From Lachnospiraceae bacterium (lineage in GTDB: Bacteria; Bacillota; Clostridia; Lachnospirales; Lachnospiraceae), in contig CAAEUM010000095.1 of the NCBI GenBank assembly GCA_900759225.1, positions 1 through 17,114 on the forward strand: 17,114 nt of DNA, written 5' to 3'. This document shows, in pieces, positions 13,315 to 17,114 of the stretch. The position numbers and the translations under genes were made by a program. Under the pieces are notes generated by a model, which was not told where the DNA came from, did not search any database, and was given only the letters and a program-made list of their open reading frames with translations. Position 1 is the stretch's first letter. Every line of letters starts with the position of its first letter.

Positions 13315-15538
13315 GCAAGGGGCCCAGGGGAAGAATAACTCCAAGGGCAAGGGGGCAAATGGGAATAACCATGGGGGAGGACAGCCTTTCCCCCGGTATA
13401 TGCAGGAAAAGCTGGCGATCACCGTCCTGGTGATTATGCTGGCTTTGTTTGCACTTGTACTGGTGTTATACCGAATTGTGCGTGATAACAACGAGCAGTA
13501 TAACAAAATTGTGCTGTCCCAGCGGCAGCAGGAGTATGACAGCCGCGTGATCCCCTACAGACGGGGGGACATTGTAGACAGGAACGGCACCTATCTGGCA
13601 ACCAGCGAGAAGGTGTATAACCTGATCATTGACGCCAGGCAGATCATGACAGACCCGGAGCATTATCTGGAGCCAACCGTTGAAGCTCTGACAGCCAGCT
13701 TCGGCTTTGATGGCGGGGAGCTGCGGGGCCTGATACAGGAAAGAAGCGACAGCCCTTATGTGCGCTACAGCAAGGGACGCCAGCTGAGCTTTGACCAGAA
13801 AACGGCGTTTGAGGATTTGGAAAAGGAAAAAAATGAGGCCTACCGGAAGAGCGACAGTGATGAGGAGGCGAAAAAGCGGGTTAAGGGCGTATGGTTTGAG
13901 AGTGAATATAAGCGGATTTATCCTTATAATTCCCTGGCCTGCCATGTGATCGGCTTCACAAGCTCTGACGGAAGTACAGGAACCGGGGGCATTGAGCAGT
14001 ATTACAACAGCAGCCTCATTGGCGTAAACGGACGGGAGTACGGGTATCTGGATGAGGAGATGAACCTGGAGGGCGTTGTAAAGCCGGCAGTTAACGGAAA
14101 TACGGTCGTCTCAACCATTGATGTAAATGTGCAGAACATCCTTCAGAAATATGTCAACGAATGGCAGACCAATGTGGGAAGTAAGGTGACGGCAGCCATT
14201 GCCATGGATCCAAATAACGGAGAGATCCTTGGAATGGCCACCAGCAGCCTTTTTGACTTAAATAATCCCCGTGATGTAAGCGGTTATACGGAGGAGGAGC
14301 TGATAGCCCTTGGAAAAAAGGAGGCTGCAGCCGTATACCGCAGGGAAAATGAGGGGAAAACCATTACAGAGGAAGAGGTTTTAGACCATTTTTCAAGGGA
14401 GGATGTGCTTTCCTATGGACAGCAGGTGGCCTGGAACCAGATTTGGAGAAATTTCTGCGTCAGCGATACCTTTGAGCCCGGTTCACCGGCAAAGATCCTT
14501 ACAGTAGCGGCAGCCTTGGAGGAGGGCGTTTTAAAGGGGAATGAATATTTTGACTGCCAGGGCAGCCTGAAGGTGGGAGACTGGGATATTAAATGTACAG
14601 CCTACCGCAGAGGCGGCCACGGCTCCTTAAGCCTTACCGATTCCATTGCTCAGTCCTGCAATGTGGCCATGATGCGTATTGGCGCCATGATGGGAAAGGA
14701 ACGCTTTGCAAAATACCAGGCGGTGTTTGGGATGGGGGATAAAACGGGGATCGACCTTCCGGGAGAGGCCGACACCAGCAGCCTGATCTACCGGGCAGAG
14801 GACATGGGCCCTACGGATCTGGCAACCAATGCCTTTGGACAGAACTATAACTGCACCATGGTTCAGATGGCAGCGGCGCTGTGCTCTGTCATTAACGGCG
14901 GCTCCTATTATGAGCCTCATGTGGTAAAGCAGATATTAAACGAGCAGGGCTCTGTTACAGAGGAAAAGGAGCCTGTGCTGGTGCGGGAAACTGTGTCCCA
15001 GGCAACGGCAGAATATCTGCGGCAGGCCATGTTTGCAACCGTAGAAACAGGAACCGGCGGCGCTGCAAAGGTAGCAGGCTATCATGTGGGAGGAAAAACG
15101 GGAACAGCGGAAAAACAGCCCCGTTCTGCCAAGAATTATCTTGTGTCCTTTGCAGGTTTTGCGCCGGTGGAGGATCCCCAGCTTTTTGTGTATGTTGTGG
15201 TGGATACGCCGAATTATCCTCCGGGTGAACAGCAGGCCCACAGCTCCTTTGCCAGTGCTATTTTCTCAAAGATCATGACAGAGGCCCTTCCTTATCTGAA
15301 TGTATTCCCGGCAGAGGCTCTTCCTGACAGTGAGGATGTGGAGGGCAGCCTTCCGCAGCAGGAGGGAATCCATGCCACAGAGAGCACTGAAAAAGGACAG
15401 GAGGAAAGCACTCCGGAGGAGATAGAAAGTGAGACGGAGCCTATAACGGACGAATATGTAGATATGGGGGATGAGGGCTATGACAGCGGTGTGCCGGATG
15501 CAGTTCCCACCAGTCCGGATGAGCCTTCCAGTGAATAA
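13292..15538 (+). CDS. Class B penicillin-binding protein (PbpB/FtsI type transpeptidase)
   Basis: Septal-type peptidoglycan transpeptidase of 748 residues. A basic Gly/Asn-rich cytoplasmic tail (1-40) and one span (41-61) are followed by the PBP dimerisation region with the RRGDIVDRNGTYLA motif. The transpeptidase domain has SPAK (Ser398 nucleophile, Lys401), SCN (455-457) and KTGTAEK (from 602). SPAK differs from the frequent STFK/STMK form, but the SxxK pattern is kept. Cys422 and Cys435 lie between the first two motifs. Instead of PASTA domains the protein ends in an acidic tail (678-748, about one third Asp/Glu, one Lys). It overlaps the ftsL-like gene by 23 bp, and no strong ribosome binding site is seen, so coupling to that gene is likely. 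Position matches pbpB of Bacillus. Confidence 0.93.
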   Translation: MRTSRNTKQGAQGKNNSKGKGANGNNHGGGQPFPRYMQEKLAITVLVIMLALFALVLVLYRIVRDNNEQYNKIVLSQRQQEYDSRVIPYRRGDIVDRNGTYLATSEKVYNLIIDARQIMTDPEHYLEPTVEALTASFGFDGGELRGLIQERSDSPYVRYSKGRQLSFDQKTAFEDLEKEKNEAYRKSDSDEEAKKRVKGVWFESEYKRIYPYNSLACHVIGFTSSDGSTGTGGIEQYYNSSLIGVNGREYGYLDEEMNLEGVVKPAVNGNTVVSTIDVNVQNILQKYVNEWQTNVGSKVTAAIAMDPNNGEILGMATSSLFDLNNPRDVSGYTEEELIALGKKEAAAVYRRENEGKTITEEEVLDHFSREDVLSYGQQVAWNQIWRNFCVSDTFEPGSPAKILTVAAALEEGVLKGNEYFDCQGSLKVGDWDIKCTAYRRGGHGSLSLTDSIAQSCNVAMMRIGAMMGKERFAKYQAVFGMGDKTGIDLPGEADTSSLIYRAEDMGPTDLATNAFGQNYNCTMVQMAAALCSVINGGSYYEPHVVKQILNEQGSVTEEKEPVLVRETVSQATAEYLRQAMFATVETGTGGAAKVAGYHVGGKTGTAEKQPRSAKNYLVSFAGFAPVEDPQLFVYVVVDTPNYPPGEQQAHSSFASAIFSKIMTEALPYLNVFPAEALPDSEDVEGSLPQQEGIHATESTEKGQEESTPEEIESETEPITDEYVDMGDEGYDSGVPDAVPTSPDEPSSE

Positions 15539-15591
15539 AAGAGGCCGACTTTCAATATAATGGGTATCAATGACGGATTTAGGAGAAGGCC

Positions 15592-17114
15592 ATGACACCC
15601 AATTTAACAAAGCACAGAACCAATATAGCCGTCCTGGGACTTCTCATCATGGTTGTGATGACTGGTCTGTTAGGGCGGCTTGCTTTTCTTATGGTGCTCC
15701 GCTCGGAGCATTACAGCGCAATGGCAAAGGATCTTCATGAGCGGGAGCGCACCATCAAGGCAGCCAGAGGAAAGATCCTGGATGCCAAAGGCATTGTCAT
15801 TGCAGATAACCGTACTGTATGTACCATTTCCGTTGTTTACAGCCAGATAACAGATCCTGAGACGGTCATTAAGGAACTTGGCAGCCTTTTAGGACTTGAG
15901 CAGGAGACAGTGGAAAAAAAGGTAAAAAAACGCAGTTCCCGGGAGATCATAAAAACAAATGTAGATAAGGAGCTGGGGGATAAGGTCAGAGCCCTGGGCC
16001 TTTCAGGCGTAAAGGTGGATGAGGATTATAAGCGCTATTATCCTTATGGGAACATGGCTTCCAAGGTGCTGGGATTTACGGGAGGCGATAACCAGGGGAT
16101 CCTTGGTCTGGAGGTAAAGTACGAAGCCTTTTTAAAGGGGACGAACGGTACGATCCTTACCTTGTCGGATGCCCGGGGAAGGGAGCTTTCCGGAGAGGCA
16201 GAAGGCCGCAGGGAACCAGTAAGCGGGGGAAATCTTACCTTAAGCCTGGATGTGACAGTGCAGGAATATGCCCAGCAGCTTGCTTACCAGGTTATGGAGA
16301 AAAAACAGGCCAGAGGCGTTTCCATTATTGTTATGAACCCTTCAAACGGGGAGCTTCTTGCAATGGTAAATGCTCCGGAATTTGACTTAAATAATCCCTT
16401 TGTGCTGCCGGATGGTCAGGCAGGAAGCCAGGAGCTTTTAAACCGTATGTGGAGGAACCCCTGTATTAATGATACCTATGAGCCGGGCTCCACCTTTAAG
16501 ATCATAACTGCCGCAGCCGGGCTGGAGGAGGGGGTAGTCAGCCTTACAGATACCTTTCACTGCCCGGGATACTGTGTGGTGGAGGACAGGAGGATCCGCT
16601 GCCATAAGGCAGGGGGGCATGGGGCGGAAACCTTTCTTCAGGGAGCTATGAATTCCTGCAATCCTGTATTTGTGGATGTGGGGCAGAGGCTGGGGGTGGA
16701 ACGGTATTACAGTTATTTCCAGCAGTTTGGATTAAAGGGGAAAACAGGCATTGACCTGCCGGGGGAGGCCTCCACCATTATGCATAAAAAAGAAAAAATA
16801 GGCCCGGTGGAGCTGGCAACTGTATCCTTCGGACAGTCCTTTCAGATCACGCCCATTCAGCTGATCACAACGGCCGCCTCCATTGTCAACGGGGGAAAGC
16901 GGGTGACGCCTCATTTTGGGATCAAGGTAGAGGGTGGAAACGGGCAGTGGGTGCGGCGTTTTTCCTACCCGGATGGGGAACGGATCCTGTCGGAAGAAAC
17001 CAGCGAAACCATGCGCTATATCCTGGAGCAGGTGGTTGCAGAGGGAAGCGGGAAAAAGGCAGCCCTGGAGGGCTTTCGCATCGGAGGGAAAACAGCCACA
17101 TCCGAAAAGCTTCC
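15592..17114 (+). CDS. Class B penicillin-binding protein, SpoVD type, cut by the right window edge
   Basis: The frame is open from ATG 15592 (AGGAGAAGG just upstream) to the window end, giving 507 codons with no stop. One membrane span (about 11-33) is followed by a dimerisation region (RTIKAARGKILDAKGIVIA) and a transpeptidase domain with EPGSTFK (Ser300 nucleophile, Lys303), SCN (355-357) and, at the third motif, K500-T-A-T instead of KTG. Cysteines at 324, 328 and 337 lie between motifs one and two. In Bacillus the second class B PBP gene after pbpB is spoVD, required for the spore cortex; the order here is the same. In a species whose sporulation status is unknown it could also serve in division. 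The C-terminus, including any PASTA domain, is not visible. Confidence 0.9.
   Translation, partial: MTPNLTKHRTNIAVLGLLIMVVMTGLLGRLAFLMVLRSEHYSAMAKDLHERERTIKAARGKILDAKGIVIADNRTVCTISVVYSQITDPETVIKELGSLLGLEQETVEKKVKKRSSREIIKTNVDKELGDKVRALGLSGVKVDEDYKRYYPYGNMASKVLGFTGGDNQGILGLEVKYEAFLKGTNGTILTLSDARGRELSGEAEGRREPVSGGNLTLSLDVTVQEYAQQLAYQVMEKKQARGVSIIVMNPSNGELLAMVNAPEFDLNNPFVLPDGQAGSQELLNRMWRNPCINDTYEPGSTFKIITAAAGLEEGVVSLTDTFHCPGYCVVEDRRIRCHKAGGHGAETFLQGAMNSCNPVFVDVGQRLGVERYYSYFQQFGLKGKTGIDLPGEASTIMHKKEKIGPVELATVSFGQSFQITPIQLITTAASIVNGGKRVTPHFGIKVEGGNGQWVRRFSYPDGERILSEETSETMRYILEQVVAEGSGKKAALEGFRIGGKTATSEKL

Noticed and set aside
13003..13506. 167-codon minus-strand frame across the ftsL-like / PBP junction
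   Set aside because: Antisense of two clear genes, no recognisable protein features.
15539..15591. TATAAT at 15556-15561 between the two PBP genes as a separate promoter
   Set aside because: No matching -35 box for the main sigma factor and only a poor fit to a sporulation sigma pattern; readthrough from the operon is enough to explain expression.

Overview
The window looks like a chromosomal segment of a Gram-positive, low-to-mid-GC member of the Clostridia, most likely Lachnospiraceae. This is inferred from three things: the mraZ-rsmH-ftsL-pbpB-spoVD gene order, the sodium-pump decarboxylase beta subunit with a tiny OadG-like partner, and the general character of the proteins. I cannot name a genus. 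Apart from the two edge genes, all genes are intact, and I see no tRNA, rRNA, CRISPR array or insertion sequence.

Left part (1-2780, plus strand): a CNNM/HlyC-CorC membrane protein cut by the left edge is followed with no gap by a membrane beta subunit of a Na+-translocating decarboxylase. After it comes a 45-residue single-span OadG-like subunit. A large nested hairpin closes this operon and the convergent ychF gene.

Middle left (2778-6443): ychF (minus strand) has a clear sigma-A-type promoter and a hairpin in its leader. A minus-strand MATE exporter is divergent from a LysR-family regulator. The two divergent promoters overlap on one perfect 16-bp palindrome, so the LysR protein probably controls the exporter.

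Middle (6469-10105): a promoter leads into a two-gene unit made of an extracellular solute-binding lipoprotein and a membrane-bound diguanylate cyclase (sensory ectodomain, HAMP-like linker, PAS-like domain, GGDEF domain with AGDEF signature). No ABC permease or ATPase is present. The pair may be a ligand-sensing c-di-GMP system and is the most interesting unit in the window.

Right part (10154-17114): lgt (prolipoprotein diacylglyceryl transferase) has its own promoter and terminator. The division and cell wall cluster follows: a strong promoter, six MraZ-type repeats at about 10-bp spacing, mraZ, rsmH, an ftsL-like gene, a class B PBP (PbpB/FtsI type) and a second class B PBP (SpoVD type) cut by the right edge. 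The second PBP reads KTA where the family normally has KTG.
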